A stretch of 64,000 bases of DNA from Sepioteuthis lessoniana (lineage: Eukaryota; Mollusca; Cephalopoda; Myopsida; Loliginidae): NCBI GenBank assembly GCA_963585895.1, contig OY757924.1, forward strand, positions 62,574,299 to 62,638,298, read 5' to 3'. Under the pieces are notes generated by a model. The model was given only the letters and a program-made list of their open reading frames with translations, did not search any database and was not told the DNA's origin. A program made the position numbers and the translations under genes. Shown in pieces: positions 21,525 through 33,749 of the stretch. Position 1 is the first letter of the stretch. Every line of letters begins with the position of its first letter.

Positions 21525-22060
21525 CATCCAAGTCATATCACTAAATTCAGAAACCACGTGGAAGGTAAACAATGATAATCAGCATGGTAGACAGCAAAAG
21601 AAGTTAACATAAGAAAAATAACGTCAAGAGCTTAACTTTAAAGCTGCCGACCAAAAAGAAAGACTTCAAAAGTGGGAAGAACATTTGAAAAATCGTCTTG
21701 GAAATCTTCCTGAAGTGAGAAGTAACCCTATTGTAGAAATAACTACTAGTCTTGGACAGTTAAGGGAAGAGGATCTTTAAGTAGTTCTGAAATAATAAAA
21801 TCAGAAAAGCTGCTGACCTAGATAAAATTATTATTCAAATATGAAAAAAAAAGCATTTGATGCTCTGCTTCTTCAGCTATGCAAAGCTATGTATAAACAA
21901 AAAAATAACAAAATAGAACAAAAAAAAAAAAAACCGACTCATCCTTCATTACTCAAAGAAAGGTGACCTCGGAATGATTAAGAACTACCAAGATAACTTT
22001 TACTGCTATAGCTGCAGTGGTTTACAACGCCCTGTTTCACAATTGTAACCAACTTTAAAA
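21525..22060 (+). pseudogene. LINE-I linker and RT N-terminal fragment
   Basis: Plus-strand part of LINE-I upstream of the palm. The translation gives KAADQKERLQKWEEHLKNRL, then LGQLREEDL (just upstream of the RT), a KSGKAAD-like block broken by stops, ALLLQLCKAMYKQK, and YSKKGDLGMIKNYQ, the PKKGDL..NYRGI motif that starts RT block 1/2. Broken by stops and A-runs. Its orientation is opposite to the flanking LINE-I pieces, so it is a separate insertion. Confidence 0.7.
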
Positions 22061-22727
22061 CAATGAAATTAAAAGGAAAATGCACTTTACTTTTTATTAA
22101 AGAGAACTATCAATATCATTATACACAGTTGTTAGAACGGTTTATGATTCCTCTAGTATGTACATGTAATTGTTAATGTATGTTTGAGTATAATGTTATG
22201 AGGTATTTAAAGTATGAAAAGCCAATTGTTTGATAATGGCAGAAATGGTTATAATCTTAAAGTTAATTAGGCAATTTTGTAATAACGATAAACATGAAAA
22301 CAGTTCTAATAAACAACAAAGAACAACGTATCTTTCAAATTACTATAATGCTCTTTTATTGAAATATTCGTGAACGAAAAAATATTCGTGAGTTAATAAC
22401 TTCGTAACATTCCTTTTTTCTTTGTTTCTTTTTTTTTCCTGATCAATTTAAAAACTTAAAAGAAAACGCTATTTAAACATTAACAGCAACTGATTCCCGG
22501 CTTAAACTTTATAATCAAATTTATTTTTAATTAGGAAAAAATTTAATTAACTTCCAGCTAAGAGTCCTACCCGCTGTTCACAAACACAAAGTGGACACTA
22601 TTTAAACTCACGATATCATTATATGCACACAATTGTGTTTATATCTATAGTTGTATATGCATATATTCCACAAAGATTCGTGTCTGGAAATATAAAATTG
22701 AATTACGCTCTCAATCTTTGAATCACA
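22061..22727. other. Unassigned AT-rich spacer
   Basis: No recognisable element. Contains a short direct repeat (aatattcgtga at 22363 and 22383). Confidence 0.45.
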
Positions 22728-23290
22728 CATCATCAACATCCTTATTTCTCTATTTCTTATCATCTTTCCCTATAGGCAAATGTTCTTGATAGGTCCTGTA
22801 GACGGCAACTAATGTCCACACAGAGCTGGTGAATGGACGTTTTTGCGATTCGAGCAATACTGGTGTATCTACATGCAGGAATCCATAAGAGAACATTACT
22901 TATTAGTTCGTCCTTATTTCTCCAGCAATGTCCCATACGCGTAGCTCGTTTTATTTGAATTGTTAGCGAGAGGGGAGGATAGACGCCGTACTTTTGCTAT
23001 TTTGTAGTTTGCTGCTTCCCTGATTTGTTTAGAACAGCATGCTGCATCTGTTTGTTCTACACATCCAGCTTTTTCTCGAAGCGTTTCGTTAAATTCCATG
23101 TGGTTCAGCTATAGAATAGTACTTACACAGTTACAGTTTGGCAGAATTCTTATTTTATTTCATCAAGGAATTAAGATTTCCTGTCAAAAGCAGTGGATTG
23201 CATGATTTATATATGAGCATGTCGACATCTCCTTCAGTAGATGAGATATTGCTTCCTAGGCTGTGTATTTTGGCAGAAACCATCCTTTAA
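22728..23290 (-). pseudogene. LINE-I copy, old, C-terminal and thumb regions
   Basis: Minus-strand copy with a degenerate (ATG)n tail (catcatcaacat at 22728) and the C-terminal landmarks in order: ttgataggtcctgtag, ccataagagaacattac, tctccagcaatgtcc, ccagctttttctcgaagcg, ccatgtggttcagc, then cagtagatgagatattgc. The only open frame is short. Inactive and old. Confidence 0.65.
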
Positions 23291-25097
23291 TCTGTGATCC
23301 GTTGAAGATAACTTGAGTTATTATGCAAGTTTTTTTTTGTATATGGACATGGGATATCTCGAAATTGAAAGGACTGGTGGTTGTTGTCAGTGCTTACAAA
23401 TAAAAAATAATTTCTAAAACAAAAAGCACCAACGATTAATAAGGAATGCGTGAAATATGTAGTTAAATCGAAAACCAGTTTAGTTCTAGTTGATATCAAG
23501 AAAATGTCTTATCAAATCATAGACTTCGTATTTCCAGCGGGTCATAGAGTACAGAATTATTTGACTTCTTTCCAAGTTAGATTTCATTCAGGGTCATTTT
23601 ACTAGAGTCGACCACATACGAATCGAGACATACATTTCCGTCACAGAATATTGCTTGGTTCATTCTGATATTCTCTTTTAGGAGTGCATCAGACACGAAG
23701 CAATAAATCTAAGCCTGCTAAGCAGGTGCCGAGTGGATGGAAGATCTCCTGTACAACATGGAGTAAAGGTTGGCGGAATAAGTAAATCGAACTTGTTAGA
23801 AAGCTGAAAGAGGGTGATTCATAATTTAAGCCCAATGTAACCATCTCGAAGAATATGAAAAAGAAATTAGGTGAATGGGAAATCCGAAAGATGGTAATGC
23901 TTGATATATTACTCAGGACAGCTCTCACAGAAGTCTCAATTTTATTTCTCAACCAACCAATGCTAAAAGGGAACCTATTTTTCTGAGAACCCTAGTGTTC
24001 TATATCATGAATTTCGTGATTGTGTTTTTTTTCTTTTCTATTTTTATCGGTTTGCGATGCTTAAGATAAACTCTCGCTGTGAACAGTGGACAAGAAAGAA
24101 ATATACGAGAGGTGCCCCGTTTTTGGAAGATCGAAAAACTAACAACTTGGTGTTCGTTGTCCAGTCAAAATGGATTAAAAATCATCCATTAATTTCAAGC
24201 AAACATACTTAGTCTGACCTCAATTAAATTACGTATCTATTCAAGTTTCGATAACTAAGTAGCCAAAAGTTCATAAATATATCTGGGAATAATACAACAA
24301 TGCTGTTTTGAACGGATGGTCTTTGTCCAGCCACCGTCAGATTCATTGAACATCCCATAAAATCGGCTATAATGTTGAACACGCGCAGTCCGTGCCGAGC
24401 ACTAGACCCTTATAATAACAGTAATGTTAGAGAAATCCGCTTTTGGCTGTAGTCAACAGCAAGAGCAACTCAAAACACCGTGCTCAAAAATCTTAGCACA
24501 TTCTGACTGCTGACAGCTGTCTTGGGAAGAGGGAGAGGGACCGAGAGAGAGAGGGGGGGATAGCAGATTATAGCCGTCGCCGACGTCATCCTCATCGCTA
24601 TTGTAAATGTTGGTTAAACGGCGTGATTTAATTCGTTTTTTCACTTACAGATCTCTATTTCTTTAATGAATGTTGCATATATTACATTCTGTAACAAAAA
24701 TTTGTTTATTTTAATACATTTTCAACAAATAATCTTTATTTTAGCGAAATTGAAACTACTAGATGTGTCTGTGTATATTGTCACCAGTTTCTTTATTCTA
24801 ATAAACATATTTTTCTCGTCATAGTAATGAAGATCTTCTTTTTTCTTCTATACTTTTGAAAAGAAAAAAAAACTTATCTACTGTATTAACAAGACTACAA
24901 ATTATATAGTATCTTGATTGTTTACAAAAAAAAAAACACCATGCAAGGTATGTTTGTCAATCTATGCTATACAATGGAGAATCACGCAATAGCAACTATG
25001 ATAACTTACTTTGGGTCCACGGACCACGCGTTGGGAACTGAAGTTGACAGAGAGCGGAGCGGGGTCACGAGTAGCAAAAATAGGCCAGGGTTGCCAC
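23291..25097. other. Unassigned spacer
   Basis: No recognisable coding or repeat identity. A purine-rich GC-elevated patch lies at 24522-24600 (gggaagagggagagggaccg, then gccgtcgccgacgtc); it has no ORF or promoter motif that I can support. Confidence 0.4.
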
Positions 25098-25400
25098 TGG
25101 TATATATATTCACTTACCTATTCAAATGGGTAGAATGCGACACATGGTCAATTTCTTATGAGAAGTTTTACAGATTTGCAATTTCAGTTTTCCTTCTCTA
25201 GGATTGTTTGCCATATTAAGGTTAAAGTACCTAGTTTACCCTATTATTTTCTCATAGTTGCAGGAACAATAGTTAGACTTATTTATTATCCAAGAATATT
25301 AGCGCTATGTATTATGAATACAACTGCGTCTAGGATTTGAACTCGGCTCACCGTCTCCCTTTTCTATAACAGTTATATAACATTATTAAGTACGTATTCC
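25098..25400 (-). mobile_element. SINE-B copy, same subfamily as 16809-17097
   Basis: Minus-strand copy sharing subfamily-specific changes with 16809-17097 (ttcacttacctattcaaatg, gccatattaaggttaaagta, ttagcgctatgta, aggatttgaactcggct). A short TA tract precedes its 3' end. Confidence 0.75.
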
Positions 25401-26144
25401 AATACAGGGAGAATAAAACAATAAATGGTTATAACGATTACATTTGAGTTCTTTATAATGGCGCGTTGGGATAAAGAATAGCCATCACCGATATAGCAGT
25501 AGTCGATGACAACCCGAAAAAATGATTTTCTCATTACTGATATGCTTATATTTGCGTTAAGCAGTGTAGAAGAAAATAATCGGCCTATTTAATATGTTGT
25601 TTTTTTTTTGTTTCCAAAGGGGAAAAAAGAAGAAAAGCTTGCCGATAAAAAAAGGAGTTGTTAGTTATATGATGTCTCAAAGTAGAAGTTAGGGCGCGAT
25701 TTATTGCTCTCACACTAGTCTAATATTCATTTAAGTTAGAGTAAATTAAAATAAATTATAACAATAAAACATTTTCTACAGGCGACAATATGGTGGTAAA
25801 TTGAAGTTTCCAAATCTATATATTGACCACGAGCATCGAGTATAAACCCAACGCTTATAAAATCAATATTACAAAAGAGAACGCCTGAAAAAAGCTGAAA
25901 TCAAAAATAAATCAATCAAAGAAAGCTCTATTAACCAGAACTATCACAAGTTCTTTTTCAAAGTTTCAATTTAGTTTTCACTAAAGTGTTCGGCTATAAA
26001 CCGTTTCTCCCAAAAGTATTAACTAATAATCTAGAATTGAAAAATATACCATGTAATTAAAAAGGACTAAACCTACAGAGGGTCTGTCGTCTATTCAAAT
26101 ATCTCTAAATTGTATTGAGTCCTGATAAAACTGCTGAATGTTTT

Positions 26145-26213
<69 letters not shown>

Positions 26214-26686
26214 TTTGACAAAAAGAACTGTGAACAAAATATTACCATATTTTATCATTGCTACATACTTCAGTGGCTTATACGCACATAGCTAGTGTTT
26301 ATTTCTCTCGGTTATTTTTATCAAAATTCCCCTAGTTATAGTGAAAAGTTATGATTTTCTAAAATTAATATTCTCAGAAATGATATAAAAAAGGAAATTT
26401 CTTAGAAATTTATTTTCCTTGATTTGAAATCCTAAACTGTGATTAATCCTTTGCTAATAGCTAGTCATTTATTGTATATGTTTGAAAAAAATCTAATCGT
26501 CCAATTCAATGATTGTGTAGTGGTATCAGTTCTTAGTTTCAATATCCCTTTTTAAAGGCGTTTCACAATTTATGGGTTATATAATGCCAAATACATTATC
26601 GTCAAAGGGCAATGATAGCGCTTTTAACACACAAATAAGGAGGATAATGAGCTTCAATTGTCAATAATTTTATGTCATTTTCACGA

Positions 26687-26750
<64 letters not shown>

Positions 26751-27150
26751 TAGGATTGCATAGACACAGAGTTAACTGATTATGCGATAACTGGGCCAAC
26801 CATACAAACTTTCGTGTTTATGCTATTTTCGTTATAAACAAGTGTAATCCCTTTATATTTACTTTCATTATACCCCTGGCTTTCTGGAAAGTTTGGCATT
26901 ACTCCAGTTCAAAGGAAATTAATGACACACTGAACTTAGTCGGATTCTTTAACTGACAAAGTGCTGAAATAAATAGCATGTTGTTCTGTTTTCTAAACAT
27001 ACCAATAAATTAATTTCAATGAAGCTATATCAATAGCAAACGGCATGGCAATCTTATTTTCTGTACTGTTCTCTTTTCAATCATATATATATATACTTGA
27101 AAAGAAAATGACGTTGGGAAATAAGGAAAACAACAGTCATTTAAGAATTC
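25401..27150. other. Unassigned spacer with long CA/TA tracts
   Basis: (CA)n(TA)n at 26143-26210 and (TA)n at 26692-26746. A SINE-A tail scrap, minus strand, lies at about 26568-26620 (gggttatataatgccaaata). The remainder is unassigned. Confidence 0.5.
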
Positions 27151-27492
27151 GTTGTCTTAATTTCTGAGACAAAGCTTGATAAATTTATCATTCATGGTTT
27201 TCGGACTATTGTCTTCATCTTTGTTATATTCCCAACATTTCGGCCAATGTGTCGTCCGACGTTCCTCAGAGGTTTCTTGTAGAATTCGAGAGCCTAGACG
27301 GAACCTAGAACCACATCCTTCATTTAATCCATCGGGGTTTCTTGCTCTGAATCCATGGACTATAACCGGGTAAAAGTGTTAAGTATTCCTGTATTGTTAC
27401 TACCCTGCGGTCAAGATTGAACCAGCAACATACAGATGATTGTCATTTAGAAGCTTTAGAAACCAACGCCTATAACTATTACGCCATGTGTC
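27151..27492 (-). mobile_element. SINE-G copy 1
   Basis: tRNA-like head on the minus strand ending at 27492 (gacacatggcgtaatagtta) with box-B-like ggttcaatctt. The body contains the ctgaggaacgtcgg and ggccgaaatgttggg blocks. The 3' end has atgaagacaatagtccgaaa and a terminal caagctttgtctcag / agacaac segment at 27151-27175. A separate SINE family by its head and its ggccgaaacgttg block. Confidence 0.75.
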
Positions 27493-27945
27493 AAGGAGGT
27501 TCAATCCTAATTGCAGGCGAGTGACAACACAGGAATATTTTTTTGGTTAACGGCGTCTGAGCAAGAGACCCCCATGGATTAAATAAATGACGTGGTTCAA
27601 AATCCCGTATAGGCTCCTGAGTTTGACAAGAAGCACCCGAAGAAGGTCGAAGGATATCGGCCGAACCATAAAGATGTTTCATGGTGGCTTGTACCACGTT
27701 ACTTACGGTATCTCAGAGGAATAAAAGACGTCGTCTTTCTTATGCATGCTTAGTACTGAAAGATCTTTGTCAGTAGTAAGACCAACTTCGGACGTAACAC
27801 CAACAGCGCTAAACTTAAAATATTTGTTGGATTGTACTACTTCAGGAAATAAATAGTTAACTCTATTTCACTGTGTGTCTCTTCCTTACAATGATACAAC
27901 AAAGATGGCGACAGTAGTCCGAAAACCCTGAATGATAAAAAAACC
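27493..27945 (+). mobile_element. SINE-G copy 2, opposite strand, interrupted
   Basis: Starts at the box-B position (ggttcaatcctaatt), lacking the rest of the head, and runs to ggccgaacc at about 27685. A foreign stretch of about 200 bp (27690-27890) separates it from its 3' end (aacaaagatggcgacagtag, tccgaaaaccc, to 27945). Head-to-head with copy 1. Confidence 0.65.
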
Positions 27946-28262
27946 TTTTTTTTTTATCATTAAAGTTTTTCGGACAATTGTCTTCATCTTTATTGTTATT
28001 TCCACAACGTTTCGGCCGATATATCCTCCGGCCTTCTTCAGGTGTTTGTCGAACTCGGGAACCTTCACGGAACTTCGAACTACGTCCTTTATTGAAACCA
28101 CGGGGGTCGCCTGTTCTGATTCCGTTTGCCATAACCGGGTTCAAGTGTTAAGTAGTCCTGTATATTAATCGCCAGTAGTGAGGATTGAACCTGCAACCTT
28201 CAGATGATTATCTTCTTAGAAGCTCAGGGAACTAACGCCTATAACCGTTACGCCATGTGTCC
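27946..28262 (-). mobile_element. SINE-G copy 3
   Basis: The most complete copy: head at 28262 (ggacacatggcgtaacgg, box-B-like ggttcaatcctc), central ctgaagaaggccggaggat and ggccgaaacgttgtgg blocks, and a 3' end with caataaagatgaagac and an A-run. It abuts copy 2 tail-to-tail and copy 4 head-to-head. Confidence 0.8.
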
Positions 28263-28266
28263 TGCT

Positions 28267-28440
28267 GGACACATGGCGTAATTCGAAGTTCCGTGAAGAT
28301 TCCCGAGTTCAACAAACACCTGAAGAAGGCCGGAGGACATATCGGCCGAAACGTTGTGGAAATAACAATAAAGATGAAGACAATAGTCCGAAAAACCTTA
28401 ATGATAAAAATCAACAAGCTTCGTCTGAGAAATTTAGACA
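28267..28440 (+). mobile_element. SINE-G copy 4, internally deleted, inverted arm
   Basis: Repeats the first 15 bp of the head of copy 3 (28267-28281), then skips about 180 bp straight to ttcgaagttccgtgaag and continues to the 3' end and the aagcttcgtctgag segment. With copy 3 it forms an inverted repeat around a 4-nt loop (28263-28266). Confidence 0.75.
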
Positions 28441-28714
28441 ACTGATAAAAACGTTTAAGAATGTTAGGAAAGATTTAGTGCTTAGATGGTAGTAATCAGA
28501 GCAGTAAAAAGAATCAAAATAATAATTTAAAACTCATTCCTTTGCATAGCTAGTCCTAGTAATTTCCTACTTTGGTGCTTTTATTTTATCTTTATTCTTA
28601 TTATCAATTTTTAAATTTTATTTATTTATTTATTTTATTATTTTTATTTATTTATTTATTTATTTTTTTGCTGTTTGATTATTTTTTTTTACAAAAATAG
28701 AAACATCATAGATC

Positions 28715-29006
28715 CTATTTACCCAACCCCTCCACTCGGGCAGGATATGACACAACGTCAATTTTTAAGCGGAGTTTAACAGGTTTTAATTCAGAGTTTT
28801 CCTTCTCCTAGACTAGTTGCCTAACCAAGGCTGAAGAACCTAGTCTGTCCTACTATTTACCCATAGCTGGAAGGAGAATAATTGGACTCATACCTTTCCC
28901 AAGGGTATTAGTGCTATGTGAAATGCAATCAGTCTCGTCCAGGATTTGAACTCGTGTCGCCGTGTTCATTTCCTACGACGATAACAATTACAATAACGGG
29001 CACCTC
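28715..29006 (-). mobile_element. SINE-B, near consensus
   Basis: Minus-strand full-length copy: head ggaggtgcccgttattg, gacacgagttcaaatcctgg, core aatacccttgggaaagg and agctatgggtaaatagtag, tail gttaaactccgct and cccgagtggag, ending ggtaaatagg. Confidence 0.88.
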
Positions 29007-29119
29007 CAAAAAAAAAACATCTAAAGATAAAGATCTGTTAAAAATGATGCGCATGATACTTCAAGTATAATATGTGCAAAAGAATTTTAATTAAATAGTT
29101 TATATAAGTAGACTTTAAA

Positions 29120-29320
29120 TTCTTCTAGATGGACAGTAACGCTCAAGAGCTCCGTCTGTCTTATTATTTACTCATAGCTGGTGGGAGAATAGTTGGATTC
29201 ATATGTTTTTCAAGCTCACTAGTTCTAAGTGAAATGCCAGCAGTCTCGTCACTAGATTTGAACTCGGGTCACCGTCTCGAATTCCTACAACGTTAACCAG
29301 TTCACCGCCGGATCCTCTTT
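29120..29320 (-). mobile_element. SINE-B, diverged, 3' part missing
   Basis: Head near 29320 (ggatccggcggtgaac), gagttcaaatct box-B-like block and the core with agctatgagtaaataataag. Loses similarity below about 29120. Confidence 0.65.
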
Positions 29321-29840
29321 TAAAAGCAGATCAACGTTTCAATTTTTAAAAAATATATATCTTCTGCAATCGAGTGTTATGCAGGAAGCCAACATCAGAA
29401 TATAATACAATAATTAAATCGGTACGAACGAAGGTCACTGGAAACAACGAAGCCATTCCATATACAAATTATCACAGATAAGAATTATTTGCCAACCGGA
29501 TCCTCCAGGAATACACGTAAGATGTCAAAAGCTAAAATAAAAGTATTTCAACTATATCAGTGAAAATAAGAAAAAAAAAACATAACTATCATCTAAGATA
29601 TATATCAAAAAGAATTATATGAACCAACAAAAAGATTCGAAAAAAATCAGTGCTCCCAATGAAATGATTAGAAATTAGTCCTGAAATTTTAAAAAAGTAT
29701 TCAGAATTTGATGATGAAAATGATTAGGTTAAAAATCATCAGTTGTCCTTAACAGCAACAAATGTAATGCAAGGTAATGACTCCGCCCATGAAAATTATA
29801 TTAATGAATTAAAACACTGGCATAAACTACTGCCTTTTGG

Positions 29841-29896
<56 letters not shown>

Positions 29897-29904
29897 TGTA
29901 TGTA

Positions 29905-29951
<47 letters not shown>

Positions 29952-30315
29952 GTGTGTGATCATGTGTTTGTATGTGAAAGAGCAAGTGAGAGAGTGTGGA
30001 TTTTATTAGATTAGACATACACTTGCAATATTCCTACTCTACTTTTGATCCGTTCAATTCTTCGGATAAATCATTTATCGTGTGGGTGAAATGAATTTAG
30101 GAAGGCGCCATATTTTTTCAAAGTACTTTTCGTCCAAACTCGAACGATTTTTAGGTGGGTGAATAATTAAATGACAAACCCAATGACACGTCATATACAT
30201 TCATAAATTTATTTCTACTAAATATCAAACGGCTAATACAAAGATTTAATCGAATTCTAAGTCAGGAAGTGTCTATCCTATTTAACCAAATATGTTTGAA
30301 AGAGTAAACATTGCA
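29321..30315. other. Unassigned spacer with two TA blocks
   Basis: Two (TA)n blocks (29852-29892 and 29909-29948) are separated by gcgtgtatgtatgc. No other recognisable element. Confidence 0.5.
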
Positions 30316-30574
30316 TCCGGCTCATTGGCCTTGTGGGTAAAGTGTTCGCCTGAGAGTCCGGGGGACCTGGGTTCAATCCCAGGTCGCGTCATACCAAAGA
30401 CTTGAAAAATGGTACTTAATACCTCCTTGCTTAACACTCGGCAATATACGGTACGTATCAAAGGTAAAGTGGAGCAATCCACGGAAAGGAGTAGTGCCCT
30501 CCCCTACACTTCGGTATAGTAGCTATTGAAAAGGGAGCCTTCTGGTCGCCCTCAACTACGGCCGACAACTCACT

Positions 30575-30618
<44 letters not shown>
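30316..30618 (+). mobile_element. SINE-C, near consensus, (TA)n tail
   Basis: Head ggctcattggccttgtggg with box-B-like gggttcaatccc at 30369-30380, body ataccaaagacttgaaaaat, cttaacactcgg, aaaggtaaagtggagcaatc, gccctcccctacac, tattgaaaagggagcc, ending ctcactcaca and a (TA)n tail of about 40 bp. Non-coding Pol III retroposon. Confidence 0.88.
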
Positions 30619-30623
<5 letters not shown>

Positions 30624-31696
30624 TGAACAATTCGTTTAAAGGTACAAGCCGACAGCTCAGTATAAAAAGTAAAAATAATTAAAATCTCAGCTTCAAAGTT
30701 TATTAGAAGATTATGTCTTATGGAACATAAATATTACACGCAAAATATGCAAAAACTCAATAAGAAATTATTCAACAGCACCGTCTTATGATATTTTGGG
30801 GGGAAAATATAACATAAAATCATTAAATTGTTTAGTAATCTGAAAATAAATTAATGATATGAATTTTAAATTACTGTTGAATATTATTTGTTAGTATTAA
30901 TTTAATTTTTAAAAATCAGTTGGTATCTCAACTCCGATTTAGTTTTAGTGGTTGTGGTCGCTGTGTGCAAGAATGAGGATTTGCTGTATCGAAAATTAGT
31001 TTAAAAGACAGGGAAATGAAAGTGGCACTCGACACTTCCTGTGACGATCAAAAGGTAGAGTAGGTAAGGATAGAGAGATAGATAGATTGATTGATAGATA
31101 GATAGATAGATAGAAAATAACATTTTAAAACTATACAAAAAGAAGGAGACGTATCAATTGTAAAGAGCCTTTGGCAGAATACCATATAAGGAAACTTTCT
31201 CACAGTATATATATATATATATATCCTACAAAATAACTCGAGAACGCTTAATGAGATGACATTGAATCGATGAATAAGGAAATATGTTATTATGAAAGCC
31301 TTTAGATAAGTGAAGCAATCCTGAATGAAATCAGCACTTCGAGAACAGGACTTGAACACGTTACCAGACAATTTACTGCCTGACTATGTCTGTGACATAT
31401 GTTGTAGAGCCTATTTTTCGTAGGCCGATGTTTCTAATATATATTTGATCTCATGATAGCAGACTTTTGAAGACTCGCTTTACAAAAGTCTTTCAGCTGC
31501 AACCTACAAGGAACTCGTTTTAACGCTGTGACAAATATGGGGATTTTGCAGCTGGTTCGAGAAGTCATATAAGGATTACCGGGGGCAATGCCAACATAAA
31601 AGACTGCTAATTCATTTGTCACACATGTAATAGGGCTTGCAAGGATATGTTTGGCCTGAGGAGTCACACGCCCACCTTAAGGTTATCTTAAGGAAT
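30619..31696. other. Unassigned spacer
   Basis: (GATA)n-like tract at 31071-31112 and (TA)n at 31206-31223. No supported gene. Confidence 0.45.
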
Positions 31697-32083
31697 CGAA
31701 GAAGTGTCTTTCTTCTGCAAAGAAGTGGCAGTCTCTAGGTGTTGAGTTTGATATCGAAATAATTTACGCAGTTTGCTTAATAACACGTATTCAAGATGAC
31801 TGGCTGATAGGGCTTTCTGTTATATCAACCTATATAAGTTATTTAATCCCAGTTGATGTTTATACATATATAGATATTATTTCCGAACGAACGGTTTGTT
31901 GTTAGCTGATGGGTTTTACGGCATGTTCACCCACCTAAGGCCACATGATGTCCAGAGTTGAGGGAGTTGTCCTAATAACATGTAAGCATTGTGTTAGAGA
32001 GATATCCATGATATGTTTGGTACAACACTGTCTCTCTGAAGAAGTACAGAACGTCCTCCAATTTGTTTGATTATGTGGTTAAA
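31697..32083. repeat. Repeat F, copy 1 (about 390 bp)
   Basis: Direct repeat of 34289-34684 with high identity by eye (tcttctgcaaagaagtggca, ttatttccgaacgaa, gttgtcctaataacatgtaa, gtgtctctctgaagaagtac). It contains a degraded SINE-A tail in minus sense (ataagttatttaatccc), so it may be a composite SINE or a segment duplicated with one. Identity unknown. Confidence 0.7.
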
Positions 32084-32113
32084 ATTATATTGACACCCAC
32101 ACACACTCCCACC

Positions 32114-32145
<32 letters not shown>

Positions 32146-32524
32146 ATTTATTGTAGAACATTGTATTCAAGCAGTATATAATAAGGTATTATTGTGAAAA
32201 AAAAGTGCTGAATTGAAACTCTGGAAACGTTAGAAAAATACATGAATATATTAAAGACTGGTACTTCTTTTGGACTGCTATATCTTTATGTGGTAATAAA
32301 TAATACGTAATAATGCCTGTTTTACCTAATTGTATGTTACAGGAAATACTAAGATCGGGATGCCTATCTTCAGAAGAGAATTAAGGCGTAAGAAACTTAC
32401 GGGCGTTCCCGTTTTCACTTTTAGAATATTGAGTGATTTTTACACTGATTTTGCGAGGACATTATTGTACATAAGGAATATACATTACTTTATGTTGAAA
32501 TTTAAAATTTATGTATTATAAGTT
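32084..32524. other. Unassigned spacer with (CATA)n
   Basis: (ACAT)n at 32114-32142. Otherwise no recognised element. Confidence 0.5.
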
Positions 32525-33545
32525 GGTTTGGTTTGTTATGTTTTATGGCATATCAACCTTTGTAGGTTATTTAACGCCAAATCCGTTTTTATGTAAATAA
32601 TCTGTTCTATTTAAAACAGTTCAGTTTAGCATAAGTACACAGTTTAATTATAAAAACATTTCCATTTCAAACTATTCAAGCAGTTATATGTAACAATTCA
32701 GTTAAGTGTAAATACAGTTTTCATGTAGAAAAACAGTTCTATTTCAAATAATTCAGTTAAGCATAAGCACACAGTTTAAATGTAAGTACGGTTTAATTGT
32801 GAAAAAACATTTCTATTTCAAGCTATTCAGTTTACTCAAACAATTCATTTTAGCATAAGTATGCTGTTAGTTCTATTTAACCCATAGATAGGCCCCTACC
32901 AGGTGCTACCACTCCGGGTCAGAGTGAACATGGGAGCAATGGCAATGAAGTGGTACTCCGCATTCTACAGAGCTCCAGCACTGCTGGAACCTCACCATCA
33001 GATTATTCAGTGTCATATCCTGGACACTTGTTGGGTGGGGGTTTTACCCCTCTGCAGAGGTGCAGTTGGTGTATTCTACAGCCCCAGCCGACTGGGCAAT
33101 ACACAGAGTTAAATGTCAAACAGTTTTATTTCAGATGATTCAGTTCAGCATAAGTACACAGTTTAGACGTGAAAAACAATTCTATTTCGAGCAATTCAGT
33201 TTAGCTTTAGTACGCAGTTTAAATGTCAAAACAGTTCTATTGTAAACAATTCAGTTTAGCATAAATACGCAGTTTAAATGCAAAAATTAGTATAGTGAAA
33301 GAAGCACGGTTTAGTTCTATCTAACCCATAGATAGGGCCCTTATCAGGTGATGCCACTCCGAGCCAGAGTGGACCTGGGAGCGATGGCAATGAAAGGGTA
33401 CTCCGCATTTCCCAAAGCTGCAACATTGAACCACACCATCAGATTGTTTAGTGTCATATCAGGATACTCGTTGGGTGGAGGGGTTCTTGCCCCTCTGCAG
33501 AGAAGCAGTCGATGTATTCTACAGCCCCAGCCGACTGGGCAAATG
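32525..33545 (-). mobile_element. SINE-D composite: two heads, two tandem-repeat blocks, one tail
   Basis: Reading the minus strand from 33545: head (33315-33545; cccagtcggctggggctgta, tctgcagaggggcaag, ccactctggctcggagtgg, gggccctatctatggg), a tandem block (33110-33312) of 50-70-bp units built on gaactgttt, taaactg, tacttatgctaaactgaatt; a second head (32880-33109) and a second block (32590-32878); then a tail (32525-32590) matching the SINE-A tail (ggcgttaaataacctac, gttgatatgcc). Non-coding. Unit number and length vary between copies. Confidence 0.7.
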
Positions 33546-33685
33546 TATTATAAGTGTTTTTGTTATTTTTCACTATGTTGAATTTGGATTTCGTTATCAT
33601 TACGCAGCAACGGGTTAGAAATCACTACAAAATTTCTTGCAAAAAGATCTCCAAACCTGATGGTATACATTCATGCAATACACAT

Positions 33686-33688
33686 ACA

Positions 33689-33745
<57 letters not shown>
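33686..33745. repeat. (CA)n(TA)n microsatellite
   Basis: Compound tract directly adjoining the 3' end of the next SINE-B. Confidence 0.95.
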
Positions 33746-33749
33746 GTGA

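Noticed and set aside
29743..30018. ORFs rich in alternating Y and I on both strands
   Set aside because: They are translations of (TA)n microsatellites.
30360..30390. tRNA gene candidate with a good box B
   Set aside because: It is the head of SINE-C; no cloverleaf with an acceptor stem closes, and the SINE body follows directly.
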